From: Pontederia crassipes
Taxonomy: Eukaryota; Streptophyta; Magnoliopsida; Commelinales; Pontederiaceae
Reading direction: 5' to 3'
Assembly: GCA_030549335.1 (NCBI GenBank)
Contig: CM060198.1
Coordinates: 49,627,353-49,691,352, forward strand
Length of the DNA: 64,000 nucleotides
Shown: piece by piece, positions 36,686 through 48,637 of the stretch
How the letters are laid out: the number at the start of each line of letters is the position of its first letter
Position numbering within the stretch: position 1 is the first letter of the stretch
Translations under genes and position numbers: made by a program
Notes under the pieces: generated by a model
Told to the model about the DNA's origin: nothing
Database searches by the model: none
Seen by the model: only the letters and a program-made list of their open reading frames with translations

Positions 36686-37700
36686 TTAGGTAGGGTAGGA
36701 AAGTTCAGATTTTTGTGTATTCACTTGTTGTTCATTTAGGTATTGGAAAATTTTCAGGATCTTCTTAAGATTGATGTAGTTTCTTTTTGTTGCTTTTAGG
36801 AAAATGAGTAGGTCATCTGCAAATAAGAGATGGGTTAGACTGAACGAGTTTATTCGAAAGGGCATGACCAAGCTAGCCTCTACATGTTGGGCCATAATTG
36901 AGGAAAAAACTTGAGAGGTAATGATGAATAAATATGGAGATATTGAGTCTCCCTGCCTTATACTCCGGTACCTAGAGAATGGTTGGGACGTTTCCCCGTT
37001 TATAATACATGAAAAGATTGGGGAGGTTATACATAGATGAATTCATTTGATAAATTTATCTAGGAAACACATTCTTGTAAGGATGGAGGATAGTGCTTGC
37101 CAGGAAACGCGGCCGAATGCCTTTTCTAAGTCAGCCTTGAGTAACATAAATTTTTGTCTACTAGAATCTAAGGAGTGAGCTAGTTCCTATGTTATCAAGA
37201 TATTATTGTGGATGGACTGAGCTGGGATGAAGGCAGACTGATTTTGGTCAATGAGGGATTTTAAGGTGGGCCATAGGGAATTTGCAAGGATTTTAGATAG
37301 TAGTCTGTATAGAACGTTTCAAAGTGAGATTGGTCGGAAGTCTTTCACACGTTTAGGGTTGGGTGTTTTCGGAATGAAGACGAGAGAGGTTTTGTTCCAA
37401 TCCTTTGGCAAGGTGTTTGAACTAAAGGAGTTTTGGATCTCACTAACAATTTGGTTTCCTATGATGTCCCAATAAGACCGGTAGAATTCAATAGTGAAGC
37501 CATCAAGACCTGGAGTCTTGCCCAAGGGCATGCTCTAGAGTGCGTTGATGACTTCGGCGTGAGTAACTGAGGGGTCATGCCATGCTTAGTCGAGGGAGGA
37601 GAGCTCAGGCCAACAACCCTGAGGTATATTGATTTGGGGAAGTGCTGCCATAGGTTTCGGTAATGGTCTACGAAGAGGAATTAGATTTGGGCAGGGTCAG
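36686..37700 (-). pseudogene. LINE-B reverse transcriptase domain
   Basis: Minus-strand pieces: PGLDGFTIEFYRSYWDIIG, LPKDWNKTSLVFIPKTPNPK and FRPISL (37319-37531), then through shifted frames to LTHLLFADDLLIFLKA (about 36790-36850), which retains the FADD catalytic pair. The stretch between contains stops and indels. Confidence 0.85.
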
Positions 37701-38054
37701 TGATATGGTTATTCCCATTGTCAATGATAGAGGAGATTGTATTTTAATGATAGTGGATAAGTGAAAATAGCGAGTGTCACGGTCACCTTGCCGGAGTCAG
37801 TTAATTCATGATTTGCTCCACCATTTGAGACTAATTTGTTTGAGGAACGCGGTGTGGCGATGATAAGAGGAAAGGGCCTTTTGAGCATTTTCTAGCACAG
37901 TGATTTCCTGAAGGGCGAGCTTAATATGAATTTCTAGTTTTCCTAATGATTCTTTGTTCCATTTGATAGTGTTACGATTAATTGGCCTAGGGCATGAGAG
38001 GTGGTGGTGCTTGGCTAGTCAACGGACCAATGCCATTTAACTGTATCACGAGGT

Positions 38055-38798
38055 TCAGGGTGGGAGAACCAGAAGTGTTCGTACTTTAATGGTCTCGACT
38101 GTCAAGGCCGAATATGAGGAGGGGGCATGGTCAGAGACATAGCGGGAGAGGGTGATCAAGGTGAGGTTGGGGAAGGTGTTAATTCGGTAGTTCAGTAAGG
38201 CACGGTCAAGGCGGCAGAGCATGAGCACGATGCCAGCGTGGTTGTTACACCAGGTATATGGAAGTCTTGTGGGTTTAACATCTAACATGGCCTGAGTATT
38301 AATGAGATTGTTAAATGCCCGGACAGTTTGGGTGGGTTGGAAAGGTGAACCACCTAACTTGTCAGTAAGGGATGACAGGTTGTTAAAATCACCGATGATT
38401 AGCCAGGGGAGGTGTGTAGTGTCAAGGCCACAAAACTCATTCCAAAGGCGAGTGCGAATAGAAGAAACAATGCTAATGTATACACTAGATAACATGAAAC
38501 TAATACCATCCAATGAAATAGCAGCATGAATAATTTGCAAAGAAATAAAGAGCGGGGTAACCTGAGCGTCTTGGCCGTTCCAGGCTAGGAGAGTGCCACC
38601 AGAACCACTGGCGGCCTCACAGAAAACACCTTCCCAATTAGGTCCCAACCGCTGGATCACTCGTTTACATTTTATAGAATTTGTGTGTGTTTCTAACAGA
38701 ATTACATCATTTGGCCTATGCTTCCTAACAAGATTACCAAGTCTATCCTTAGTTTTTGTCCGGTAAGCACCGCGATAGTTCCAGGCAAGGATTCTCAT
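38055..38798 (-). pseudogene. LINE-B endonuclease domain
   Basis: A 247-residue open stretch starts MRILAWNYRGA, the usual start of plant LINE ORF2. EEP motifs in order: WNYRG (family WN.RG), ILLETHTNS (metal-binding E), WLIIGDFNNL (family GDFN), LDRALLN (family LDR..) and YVSDHAPSSY (family SDH.P), so the catalytic residues N, E, D, N, D and H are all still present. The frame is lost after the domain on the way into the reverse transcriptase. Confidence 0.85.
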
Positions 38799-38960
38799 GA
38801 AGCGGCAATAGGGGGGTTACCCGAGTCCGACAGCACCTACACCGAAGAGGAGATTAGTGAAGAGGGGACAAAAGTAACGACATGTATCTTACCTTTTGAA
38901 GGAGGCTTTGATGGTCCACGTCTAGGGCGAATGGAGGGGAGAGGTGCCGAGTTGATGTAA

Positions 38961-40214
38961 AAAATCACGATAGTTTAGATGAGATTTATGAAAATAATCG
39001 TTTAAATTGTAAAAAGTTTTTTATTTAGTACAAGAAGTTCAAGTGGTTGGAGGTAAAAGATATTAGGATCTTCTCAGACCTAGGACCCGCAATGCTATGG
39101 TGCAAACTAAAATTTTATTTATTTATATTAACAATACAAATTTAAACTAAGCATAAATAACAAAAAGTATATAATTAAAGTAAAATAGTTATGAGCCATT
39201 GGACTTTTTAAATTAATAAATGGCATCATCTAAAATTAAAAGTCCAGTAATTAATCAAAATTTTCATGTCATTATAAATTAGTATTCCAATTTAATTGAA
39301 TAAAATAGAACTAATAAGGTTTTCTCTTCCACCTTTTAATTATTTTAATACGAAAGATAAAAGATTTCCAAAAAGAAAAAAAATCATAAGATACCAAGAG
39401 ATCAAACAAATAGGGAAATATAATCTCATTATGCACTTGACCATGCTAATAGTTTGGAGAATATGAAAATTAATTATGTGAAGTTATTTATAATTTTTTT
39501 TTCTAAAGGATTGAGTTTTAAATGACAAAATTATTGATTCCAAATAACTTATCAACATATGGTGCTATATAATTATATAGATAATAGATATGATTATATT
39601 TTTATGGGCCAATTGACCCCACAAAGGACCTTGTAGGTTCGCCACTGGATCTTCTCTTGAGATGGAAGACAATAAGGATTTGATTTCTCATGCATCATTC
39701 AAATAAAATTTGGATAAGCTACTTGAAGACATGTTATTATCACATTTCTTCTAAGCAATGGATCTCAAAGGCATGGGACTCAATTGCACATTGTGTTTTT
39801 GTTGTTAGCAAAGTTTTAGTGGGTGTACTAAGGAGGTTTTGTTGAACCTTGTATCGGTTATTGTTTTCACATAAAGAGGACGCATAATGCAGTAAGAAAA
39901 TGAACTCATTAACCAACATAAAAAGAATCATCAACAACAATTTTGTTCATCATCTTTGAGCTCTAAAATTTTAATGACTCAAATCATGCGGTCAGTTGCA
40001 ATTATAATTTGATGATTCAAATCTTTTTTTTTCTTTTTTTTTCCTTTAGTGTACAAACATTCGACTCTGCCAAACTTATAATCCACTTTGTTGAGCGTAC
40101 ATTTGCCTCTCCTAAGATGCATGTTACCAACTCATCTTCTTAGATCGCCTAATTAATCCTTAATTGTTGGATGTTACAATTTTGTTTCACGTGTTTTTCC
40201 AGGACTAGAAGAAT
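38961..40214. other. Intergenic AT-rich stretch
   Basis: No gene or complete mobile element recognised. Contains poly-T tracts near 40020-40050. The plastid-derived block begins at its right edge. Confidence 0.45.
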
Positions 40215-40395
40215 AAAGTAAATCTATTATCGGACAAAATTGAAAAACTCAACACGAAGGAGGAGAAAGAAATAATTGTAACATGGTCTCAAGTTATCTA
40301 CCATTATACCCATGATGATTGGCCATGCAATTGCTATTCATAATGGAAAGGGACATATACCCATTTATATAATGGATGGTATGGTAGGTCACAAA
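40215..40395 (+). pseudogene. rps19: Plastid-derived rps19 fragment
   Basis: Reads [18 protein letters not shown], then after a one-base frame change [19 protein letters not shown] and [12 protein letters not shown], which is the middle of plastid ribosomal protein S19. The start is missing and the 3' end after VGHK appears deleted, joining directly to the rpl22 leader. The fragment is nuclear because it is embedded in nuclear repeats and carries disabling changes. It is the first gene of a colinear rps19-rpl22-rps3 block, the order in angiosperm plastid genomes. Confidence 0.88.
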
Positions 40396-40458
40396 TTTTT
40401 CTAACTAAAAAATTAAAGTAAAAAGTGTTTATCATTCATTAGTAGGAGATAACCTTAT

Positions 40459-40797
40459 GATAAAGAATTTGAATTCAAGCAGAGAAGTAAAAAAATTTAG
40501 CTTACCAGAGATGTAATATGTCTGTTTTCAAAGTGCGAAGAGTAATTGATCAGATTCGCGGACGTTCCTATAAAGAAACACTTATGATACTAGAACTCAT
40601 GCCTTATCGAGCATCTTATGCCATTTTAAAATTAGTTTATTCTATAGCAGCAAACACGAATCATAATATGGGTTTGAACGAAGCATATTCATTCATTAGT
40701 GAAGTCAAAGTCAATAAGGGTCCTATTAGAAAAAAATTAAGACCTCGGGCTCGGGGTCGGAGTTATCCGATAAAATGACCCGCCTATAATATAACAA
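40459..40797 (+). pseudogene. rpl22: Plastid-derived rpl22, broken by a stop and a transposon
   Basis: The reading begins near ATGATAAAGAA (40459) and an in-frame stop (about 40516) separates it from the well-kept part at 40518-40778: [51 protein letters not shown] and [12 protein letters not shown]. The stop TGA after PIK stands where plastid genes have an arginine codon, a one-base change. The following codons (ACC-CGCC-TAT-AAT-ATA-ACA) lead into the 9-base target of the inserted element and resume at 41906 as ATA ACA ATT GTA TTA AAA, the ITIVLK end of L22. Confidence 0.9.
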
Positions 40798-41905
40798 GGA
40801 TATAATGGAGGTCCTCCCTACTTAAGGGGGGGGGATCGTCCTCCTTAATTTATTAGTCGTTCGATGCCACATGGACAGACGATGGCTTAGAAGCGTTTTG
40901 CTCAACTATATACCCTAGTTCAAAGACAAAAATTGTGTCATCCACGCCCTGCGCCTGCCCGTCGTGCTCCGTGGTGTACCTCCTGCTCCATGCTCCGTAG
41001 TGCTCTGTAATTGTGCACTACTGCCGTGCTCTACATCCTTCCTCTGTGCGCCGTCATTGGCGCGCGCTACTGCCCTCACTGCTACCACCATGCACTATTA
41101 GCCTTGCACGAACGAGGTGATCTACTTCCAACCCTCACATAAGATTCCTCCTTGTCGCCTGAATAGGGGCATCATCGAGGTGACGGGGCGAGATCCGCAA
41201 ACTGCAAGACCCCGCCGCCCTTGATGCCGCTCCCCGCCCTCTCCATTCCGGTCGCCACTCACTGCCCTCACCACTCTAGTCGCCCAATCCCGATCGCCGC
41301 TAGAGTCGCTCATTGCCATCATCATTCGTCCACTTCCAGTTGTTGCTCGCTCATCTCTCCAGTCCCCACCCAGTCCCGCTCACTGCTTTGTTGCTCTAGT
41401 CGCCACACAACTAAGGTCCTGGGCATAGGCATCATCGGTAGACTACAGGGCCTCACCTCCCTTGATGCCACTCCAATTGTCACTCTTGATGCCTCTCCAA
41501 CCGCCCTCACCGCCCTTGCTATTTCAGTCGCAGCTCCGATCGCCACTAGCATTGTCACTCGCCCTCTGTCATCACTGCTTGCCTATTCTCAGTCGCCACT
41601 TGCTCGCTGCTCCAATCACCACCCCCAGTTTTGCTGCCCTCGCCACTCCGGTCGCTGTCTACTCTCCCTCGTCGCTGCCATCGTTGATCACTCACTGTTG
41701 TCACCGATCGCTTACTCCCGATCACCGCTCGCTCGCCGCCGACACTCATCGCCCGCTCTCAGTCGCCCTCGCTCTCCCACTCACAGCCGACCACGGAAGC
41801 ATTCTTCGGCTAAACGATCGCCGCTCATTGCTTCTGCATCGGATGACTACGACGAGCAGGAGGAGCGTCCTCCCTCTTTAAGTAGGGAGGATGCCCATTA
41901 TATCC
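40798..41905. mobile_element. Mutator-like non-autonomous element in plastid-derived rpl22
   Basis: Terminal inverted repeats of about 40 bases: GGATATAATGG then TCCTCCCTACTTAA at the left, mirrored at the right by TTAAGTAGGGAGGATGCCCATTATATCC in two parts. A perfect 9-base target duplication ATATAACAA flanks it (40789-40797, 41906-41914), as for Mutator-like elements. The interior (40930-41870) is a GC-rich low-complexity field of GTCGCC, CGCTC and CACTGCC phrases. Its long open frame (41221-41955) runs through the inverted repeat into rpl22 and is rejected as a protein. Confidence 0.88.
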
Positions 41906-42113
41906 ATATAACAATTGTATTAAAAGAGAAATCAAAAGATCAATCTCCAATTTAGATTTTAGAAAAATTCATATTAAATCAAATCCTATAAAATTATATA
42001 TATACATATACATATACATATATATAAATATATAGATTAGATGGAATGGAACAAAAATATAATAAAAAAATATGGGAGAAAAAATAAATTCACTTGGTTT
42101 CAAACTTGGTACG
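41906..42113 (+). pseudogene. rps3: Plastid-derived rpl22 end and rps3 start
   Basis: The first bases complete the L22 phrase ITIVLK. After an AT-rich spacer with a (TA/CATA) repeat (41995-42040), an ATG at 42072 opens MGEKINSLGFKLGT, the start of plastid ribosomal protein S3. The reading is cut after codon GGT-ACG by the LTR retrotransposon and resumes at 50315. Confidence 0.88.
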
Positions 42114-43784
42114 TGATGACATGAATTTCTTACTCATTATTGTTAGAGTAAAAGCACGATTTTCTTGATTTATGCTGCAATAAAATAATATAAAATCTAC
42201 ATTTTACTTGTTATATGAAATCTTCATGTCATCTTAGCTCTTTTACTGAAAACATGAATAAAATCTTCTAAATTTATAAACTTTTGTCTTTTAGTAGGTA
42301 CCCGCACGTTGCATGATGGTATCCGACAGTAAAAGAGTCCCTACATGGGGGTATCTGACGCTGCTAAGACCAGAAGCTGAGCTGGAAGAAAATGACAAAA
42401 TGGTGCCACCTGACACACGCAGGGAATATAATAGAGGTGCAGAAAAGAGATAAAAGCACTGAGACAAGTGTCACAAATCCACCTGCCTGATGGAAAAGAG
42501 AGGAATCAAAGAGAATATAATATATCTGGCTATACAAGTGTCACACATAAGATGGTTGAACAAAAAGAAGATGTTGAACAAGGGACAAGTGTCAAAGATC
42601 CAATGATGGACAGAAGTGATGCCAAGATATAAAAAGAAAATAATGTCTCAAGGAAAAAAGGGATTGGCCAGCAATGAACGAGAGGCAACATTAGAAAGGC
42701 AATGTGAGAACCAGCCTAAGGGCATGGAGGAGGCCAACCTGCAGGAAGAGGAGAAGCCACTTGGGAGAGGAAGAACATCAACTGAACCGAGAGGGGAAGC
42801 TGGAGCTCTAATCCTAGTGTTGTCTACTGCATTTCCTATTTTTCTTACTTCTTTTTTATTGCTATTTCTTTAGTTTTCTCTATCGTAAAATATTTAGTGT
42901 TAGGATGATGGTGTTTTGTGCTATGATCTCCATAGTTATGTCTAACTAATCAACCCATGAGATTGAAGGGTCATTTGATGGGTCTGAATTTAGTTTGATG
43001 TTCTTATTCGATATTGGATGTTTTGTTTTCATGGCATTTGATCTAATTGTCTATCTCACGAATGTCCTATTTGCAAGTGCTTCCTCTTCATGTGATGGTT
43101 CCCCTGAGAAGGGGGTGTATGTCATTAACAACATGCTATGAGCCGAAAGGTTAGCATGTTACAAGAAGGAAGTATTCTCAGTATTGATTCTTATTTTCCT
43201 AAGTAGAATGAATCAAGAGAGGATTTCTGTGGATTTCTAATGTAGTATCACCTAATGGTGAATTGACTCGGTTCGAATACAAGAGTGGAAGAGCCGAATG
43301 GTACTTTTCATGAGAATGAGAAGCATCCACCATTAGTACTACCATTCGAATGCAGACTTAGAAGAAGCGACATTTGTTTACTAAGTTCCTCCATAAGATG
43401 ATCCTCCGTGCCTCTGTTTTATATACTGTTGAAGCAACGATAATTATTTTATCTTTTACTTGAGTTTTCCAATTAAACACGAAAATAATAAATAAATTAC
43501 AAAATCTAAAATACAAAACACGTCTTTACTTCTCTTACTATTAAAATCAGATTCACTTCTTTCATTGTTACATAAGTCTAAAAACAAATACAACTTCTCT
43601 CTCTGTGTTTCGACCGTGATCTATAGATCGACGACGGTTGTATACTTGCAACTTGAGAAGTAAGTTGGGATTATAAATTTTAAATTTATTTACGTTCTGG
43701 TAAAAGGGAATCCGATCTTCACATACGTGTATCTACTATGCAAATACCAACTATTTCTCATATCTGCACAGATTTCTCACAACA
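42114..43784 (+). repeat. Element 2, 5' LTR
   Basis: 1671 bases, paired with 48638-50314. Contains two matching blocks of DNA with apparent transcript-like composition (AAGATGTTGAACAAGGGACA near 42567) present in both copies. Substitutions and small indels are spread along the pair, showing an old insertion. Confidence 0.93.
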
Positions 43785-43790
43785 AGTTTT

Positions 43791-43808
43791 TGGCGCCGTT
43801 GCCGGGGA
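43791..43808 (+). other. Element 2 primer binding site (tRNA-Asp type)
   Basis: TGGCGCCGTTGCCGGGGA, six bases after the 5' LTR end, is complementary to the 3' end of plant tRNA-Asp with CCA. Confidence 0.92.
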
Positions 43809-44348
43809 GAGTTTTGAATTTGTTTCTAGATTTTACCTTGTTTGATTTATATCTGATATAATTGTTTTATACCACCACATTGTTTATAATCATATTCTTG
43901 TCCATTTACATTTTAGTTCTCTTTTTCTCTTTATTTTCCTTTCTCTAGATTAGTTTTTGTTTATATTTGCCTTTGTTTTTACTTACCTTATATTTTCACT
44001 GTCTATATCATATTCCATTATTTATATTCAATCCTTGCTTTTTGTCAATTCTTTTTCTATTGAGCCTAATTTTACTTTTCTGCACTTTATTTTTCTAACT
44101 ATCAATCGTATCTTAGTTTCTGTTTCACTTCATGTTTGTTCATGTCTTGATGTCTTGCACTTAATCTTATTATATGATGAGTTCTAGCAATGCAGAAAAT
44201 TTTGAATTTGTCTTTTGGTCACATGTCAAACTGAGAAGAAGTCAGCTAGCACTTTGAGGATCAATATAAGATAGATATGAGTTGGTTGATTCGGCCTCAG
44301 AACTATTATCAATCAAGTGGAATATCAATCAATGAAAACTGAGGTAAA

Positions 44349-45939
44349 GTGTATTCTAAAGTTGAAGATATCATATCCAAATCTATATTCAGAAATATAG
44401 TTTCAATGTTGAAAGATCCTCACAAGTTTACTGCAATCAAGTACATTTTGTCCAACAGTCTTTCAATGCTTACATGCCTACCTCACATGGTCAGAAAAGT
44501 TCAAGTTACTGGAATCTTCAACAAGACATACAAAGTCCGCCATATTATCATCAAAGTCAAGATCAAGTTTCAGAATTTTAGGTTGCAGCCATGGATATTT
44601 CAGCAAATCATCAAATACTTACTCAACCCATATGGAAATCAGATCTTAAGATTAAGATGGAGAACTTCTTGAAGCAGCAACAAAAGAAAAATGCAATCAT
44701 GGAGCAACTACCTATGGCAGTGGATGCTCTACAAGCCAAATCTCAAGTCCTAGAGGTTCAAATTTTTCTACAGTTTAATCCAGCAATTTTACAAACCCAA
44801 CATGCTCCTCTGAAAGGAAGAATTTCAGGAAGTGAAGATGGGAATTGAGAAAGAGATACATCAAGAGAAAAAATTGATTATAAAGAAGAAAAGTAATGAA
44901 CCATCTGCAGTTGAAACTAAAGCAAACAATCAGGAAGAGACTTCATCAAGTAGTATCAAGTCTGCAATTTCACATTCAACCTTGAACATTACACAGTCTG
45001 AAGTTGAAAAGAGACAAGATAAAGTTGCAGAAATGACTAAAGAGGCTACTTCAATGATACCATAAGGGAATCACATCGCAGATCCACTTCTAAATGACAT
45101 GTCCAATGTAGAAGAGATTCTAGAAAGCTCAAATTCAAATACTTCCACCAGTTTGCTTTCAGATTGTCCTCAAGTTACGAGTACCTTCATCTCGGACGAG
45201 CATAGCAACTCAATTCACTTATTGACTACTCCAGAAAATGAGTTACTTGGTGCACCCAAATCAAAGATGAAAATACTCTCATCTACTCTTAGATGTGAGG
45301 TTCTTGGATTTACCACTAGCTGTCCAGTTGAGGTTTCACTGATACAGTTTCTTTCATGTATCAATATGAGATACTACTAGCTGAAGAATCTCCAAATCTT
45401 ACGAGCAAAGATGAAGGAACATCAAAAGACAAGAAGTGTCCTGAAGTTGAAGTTAGTTGCAATCTTTTTGGAGAGGATACCCAGAATTTCAAAGTCTCAC
45501 TCATGCCATTACTCACTAATTAACAAGAAGCTATAGCAGCAAAGAAACACAATGAAACTGAAATGACCAATATGAATTTGAAAGCTGAATAGTTTTTTTT
45601 CGTGCAGAGGAGGCTACAATATAATTCAGTTTGCAAATAGAATAGCCTTCTAAGGAAGATCATAATTTACCAACTGAAATCTTAGTTTAGGAACTTGAAG
45701 ATTTTTCGACATTCACACATTTGAGGAGGTCATTGAAGGAGTGGCTACTTAAACAAGATGGTGATCCAAGAAATCAAGAAGTTATACATGTGAAGTTAAG
45801 TCCCACTGAAGGAGGGATAGAGACAACTGAAAGACAAAAGTCTGTCAATGACAAGTTGAGATACTCATACTTGATTGTTGAAGCTATCCACAGATTGATA
45901 TCTCTACTTGATGACATAATACTTTTTAAAACCCCTTGA
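44349..45939 (+). pseudogene. Element 2 degraded gag-region readings
   Basis: Several short plus-strand frames follow each other (44349-44672, 44591-44848, 44832-45065, 45099-45380, 45721-45939). One contains KMENFLKQQQKKNAIMEQL and AVDALQAK, resembling the coiled-coil Gag tail of Athila/Tat relatives; downstream is rich in K, E and S. No CCHC knuckle, protease or polymerase motif is present. I cannot tell which parts were coding in the ancestor. Confidence 0.4.
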
Positions 45940-46281
45940 AGTGAAGAAGGAAGAAAGTCTAGTCTAAGACTATAAAGAATGACGCTTACTGGGAGGCAAC
46001 CCAGTCTAATAATACTTTTCATTTTATTTTTGCAGGAATCAAACAAGTGCGCCAATTGGAGTTTTTGATACAACATTGCACTACATATATCCCCACCTAC
46101 TGCATCAAATACCACCGACTATAACTCTCTTACTTTTGATTTATCAATTGCTATACCTTTTGGTTATGCTCTGACTAAAATCTTTTCTGCAAACATAGAA
46201 GTCGAAGAAGAAGGAAACATGTGAAAAAAAGATGACAGAGCAACATACTCCCATCTGAACTGAAAAAAAAATTGAACCATA

Positions 46282-47585
46282 CACTACAAGAAAATTGTCA
46301 TTTTTCGACGGGCAATTTTCGACGGATAGAAATCCATCACAATTTGCAATGGATTTTACGATAGAAATGTTTACATTAGAATTTCCAACGGTTAAAATCG
46401 TCGGAAATAAAAATAAAAAATTATGTAATTTGTTATATTATTATTTTATTTTTTGACGATTAGGAACGTCGATATTTCTGACGGATATCTATCCGCCGCA
46501 ATTTCCGACGGTCGTGACCGTCGATAAATGTAAAATAATATAATATAAGGAGTATTTTATTGATATAATTAGCGACAGTTTAAACCGTCGTAATTTTTGA
46601 CGGTTTCGATCGTCAATAAATGAAAAGTAATATAATATAAGGAGTATTATATTAATATAATTAGCGACAAGTCCGAACCGTCGCAAGTTCTGATGGTTTC
46701 GATCGACGGTAATAATTAGCGACAGTTCAAACCATCGGTAAAATAAAAATATTATATATAACTAAATATAGTATTTTATTTTTATAATTAAATAATTTTC
46801 GACGGTCATAACTGTCGGTAACTTTAAAAATAATTAATATTTGCTTTTTCGACGGTCAGAGCCGTTGATAATTAAAATTTCAATATCCCACTTTTTTCCC
46901 GTTTTCATGCTTTCTCATCTTTCCACCTATACATATATAATATATATATATCTATATATATTAATCTTTCACAATCCCACCCTTTATTTCTTTCCTCCTC
47001 TCCTCTCTCTCTCCCTCTCCCGATCGACCGGATCTCTGCCGTTGGCCACCTGGCGGCCGTTCTTTCTGTTGGCCTTCGGATTGGCCTCCTGGCAGTCGAA
47101 TTTGGTCGCTGGCCGCCAAATTGGCCGCCTGGCGGCCGAATCTGGTCACTGGCCGCCGGCGACCAGCTAATTTTTTTATATTATAAAAATTCTTTGCGAC
47201 AGTTTTGACCGCCGAAAGTTTCGGCGGTCGTCGAATCATTGAAATCATCGGCGGTAGCAATCGTCGATATTTGCGACGGTCATCACGACCGTCGATAGTT
47301 TCAGCGGTCGCGACCGTCGATGTTTCCACGATTTCGTCGACCGTCGCAAATATCGGTCGTCGTGACCATCGAAACTTACCGCCGAAAGTTTCGACGATCG
47401 TGACCGTCGGACTTCCGTCAAAATTTTCGACATTGTTTTTCCAATCATCGAAAATTGATTTGTGACAACCATTTTTCGGACGAATCGATTCCGTCGAAAA
47501 AATCGTCGAAAATCATCATTTTCGACGGTTTTCGGGAAATTACAGATGATTTCGACCGTCTATAATTTCCATCTTTCTTGTAGTG
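46282..47585. mobile_element. Non-autonomous CACTA element nested in element 2
   Basis: Ends CACTACAAGAAA and TTTCTTGTAGTG are classic CACTA (En/Spm) terminal inverted repeats. The 3-base target duplication ATA is perfect (46279-46281, 47586-47588). About thirty copies of (T)CGACGGT/ACCGTCG(A) crowd both subterminal regions, matching the transposase-binding repeat style of this superfamily. There is a tandem duplication with a period near 92 bases (46521-46700). The middle (46900-47040) has a TATA-rich and CT-rich tract followed by TGGCGGCC-type repeats. No transposase. Confidence 0.93.
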
Positions 47586-47642
47586 ATACCTGCAAGTTAA
47601 AAAATGTTTTCCTTTGCATTTTACAATCTCCCAACTTGTTTC

Positions 47643-47680
47643 AACACTGAGGACAGTATTGGAATTACGTTTGGGGGAGT
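47643..47680 (+). other. Conserved phrase and purine tract in element 2
   Basis: AACACTGAGGACAGT followed 12 bases later by GTTTGGGGGAGT. The reverse of 9335-9371 in element 1 has the same two parts. In Athila/Tat-like elements such a phrase lies between gag-pol and the 3' LTR; its role is not known to me. Confidence 0.6.
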
Positions 47681-48637
47681 CAATGGTATGATCTAACTCT
47701 TATTTATCTATTATCATAATTTTGAGGACAAATTTTAACATTTTTCACTGCGTGCTTTACTTTTACATCCTAGCTACAAATTTTCACTTTTCATATACAT
47801 TTGCTGCTAGGAATCAAAACTGTGATTATATTCTTATTTTTGAACTACATTTGCTTAGTTTCTTATGCATTAACTAGAAAGCATTAGGAAAAGTTCTGCC
47901 TGCATGTAGGATTACCTCTGTGCATGATCTGTCCAATGCATCCCAGAAATGTAACATTTCAATTGCTAAAATACTGACTTGGATCAAAGTGACAGTTATA
48001 GGTCCAGAAATATCTTCCATCCCCTAGCACTAAGGATCCATAAGAAACTATAGCTTTAAATTCTCAAAGTAAAGTAAAGTGAATGTGAAAGTGCAATAAG
48101 TTCAAATTATAAAATCCCAACCCCCGTCTTAAGTAAGAGTACTAGGAGGAGTAAAAAAAAATCTTTTTCAAAAATTCCTGAGCCTGCTGCATGAAATATG
48201 CGCGACCACTATGTATAATTATAGGGTTGTTGAGCATATTTTAATCCAAATGGTTACTCTTGCTTTAAGTGAGGGAGTCAAAAAGGGGAAGTAAATGTAA
48301 GGTTGCAAACAAAAAAAAAATGGAAACAAAGGGAACAAAGTTAAGAATGTTTACAAAATTTCTGAAAAAGATCCTTAGGACTAGGGGAATGTGCTGAAAG
48401 TTAGTATGGACTTGTTAAAGGAGTAAAATTCTTTCTTAGAATTGTTACTTCAGTGATACAATCTTATGTGTACTTAATTGAGCTAAAGTTTGCTAATTGC
48501 TGCTTGACAATTATGTATGGTGAGTTTTTCCTACTATGGCTAATTATTTCTTTTTGTGGCTATTGCAACTATTGTATCTTGCCTTAAATTTCTAAGTTTT
48601 GCTTGAGGATAAGCAAAAACATAAATTTGGGAGAATT

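Larger units (their letters stand above)
34835..38960 (-). mobile_element. LINE-B, L1-type with RNase H, 5'-truncated
   Basis: On the minus strand the domains follow in the expected order: the tail of ORF1 (38960-38810), endonuclease, reverse transcriptase, zinc-binding reverse transcriptase region, RNase H, then an A-rich 3' end near 34835-34850. ORF1 is missing except for its last 50 or so codons, as expected for 5' truncation during reverse transcription. Several frame changes and stops make it inactive. LINE-B is better preserved than LINE-A. Confidence 0.85.

Noticed and set aside
40215-40797. A true plastid contig
   Set aside because: The plastid genes carry frameshifts and stops and are embedded in nuclear transposons with target duplications.
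41221-41955. A 244-codon open frame on the plus strand
   Set aside because: Low-complexity S/P/R/H composition; it runs out of the Mutator-like element through the inverted repeat into plastid-derived sequence, so it is an accident of composition.
46841-47472. Open frames inside the CACTA element
   Set aside because: They translate CGACGGT and GGCGGCC repeats; no transposase motif.
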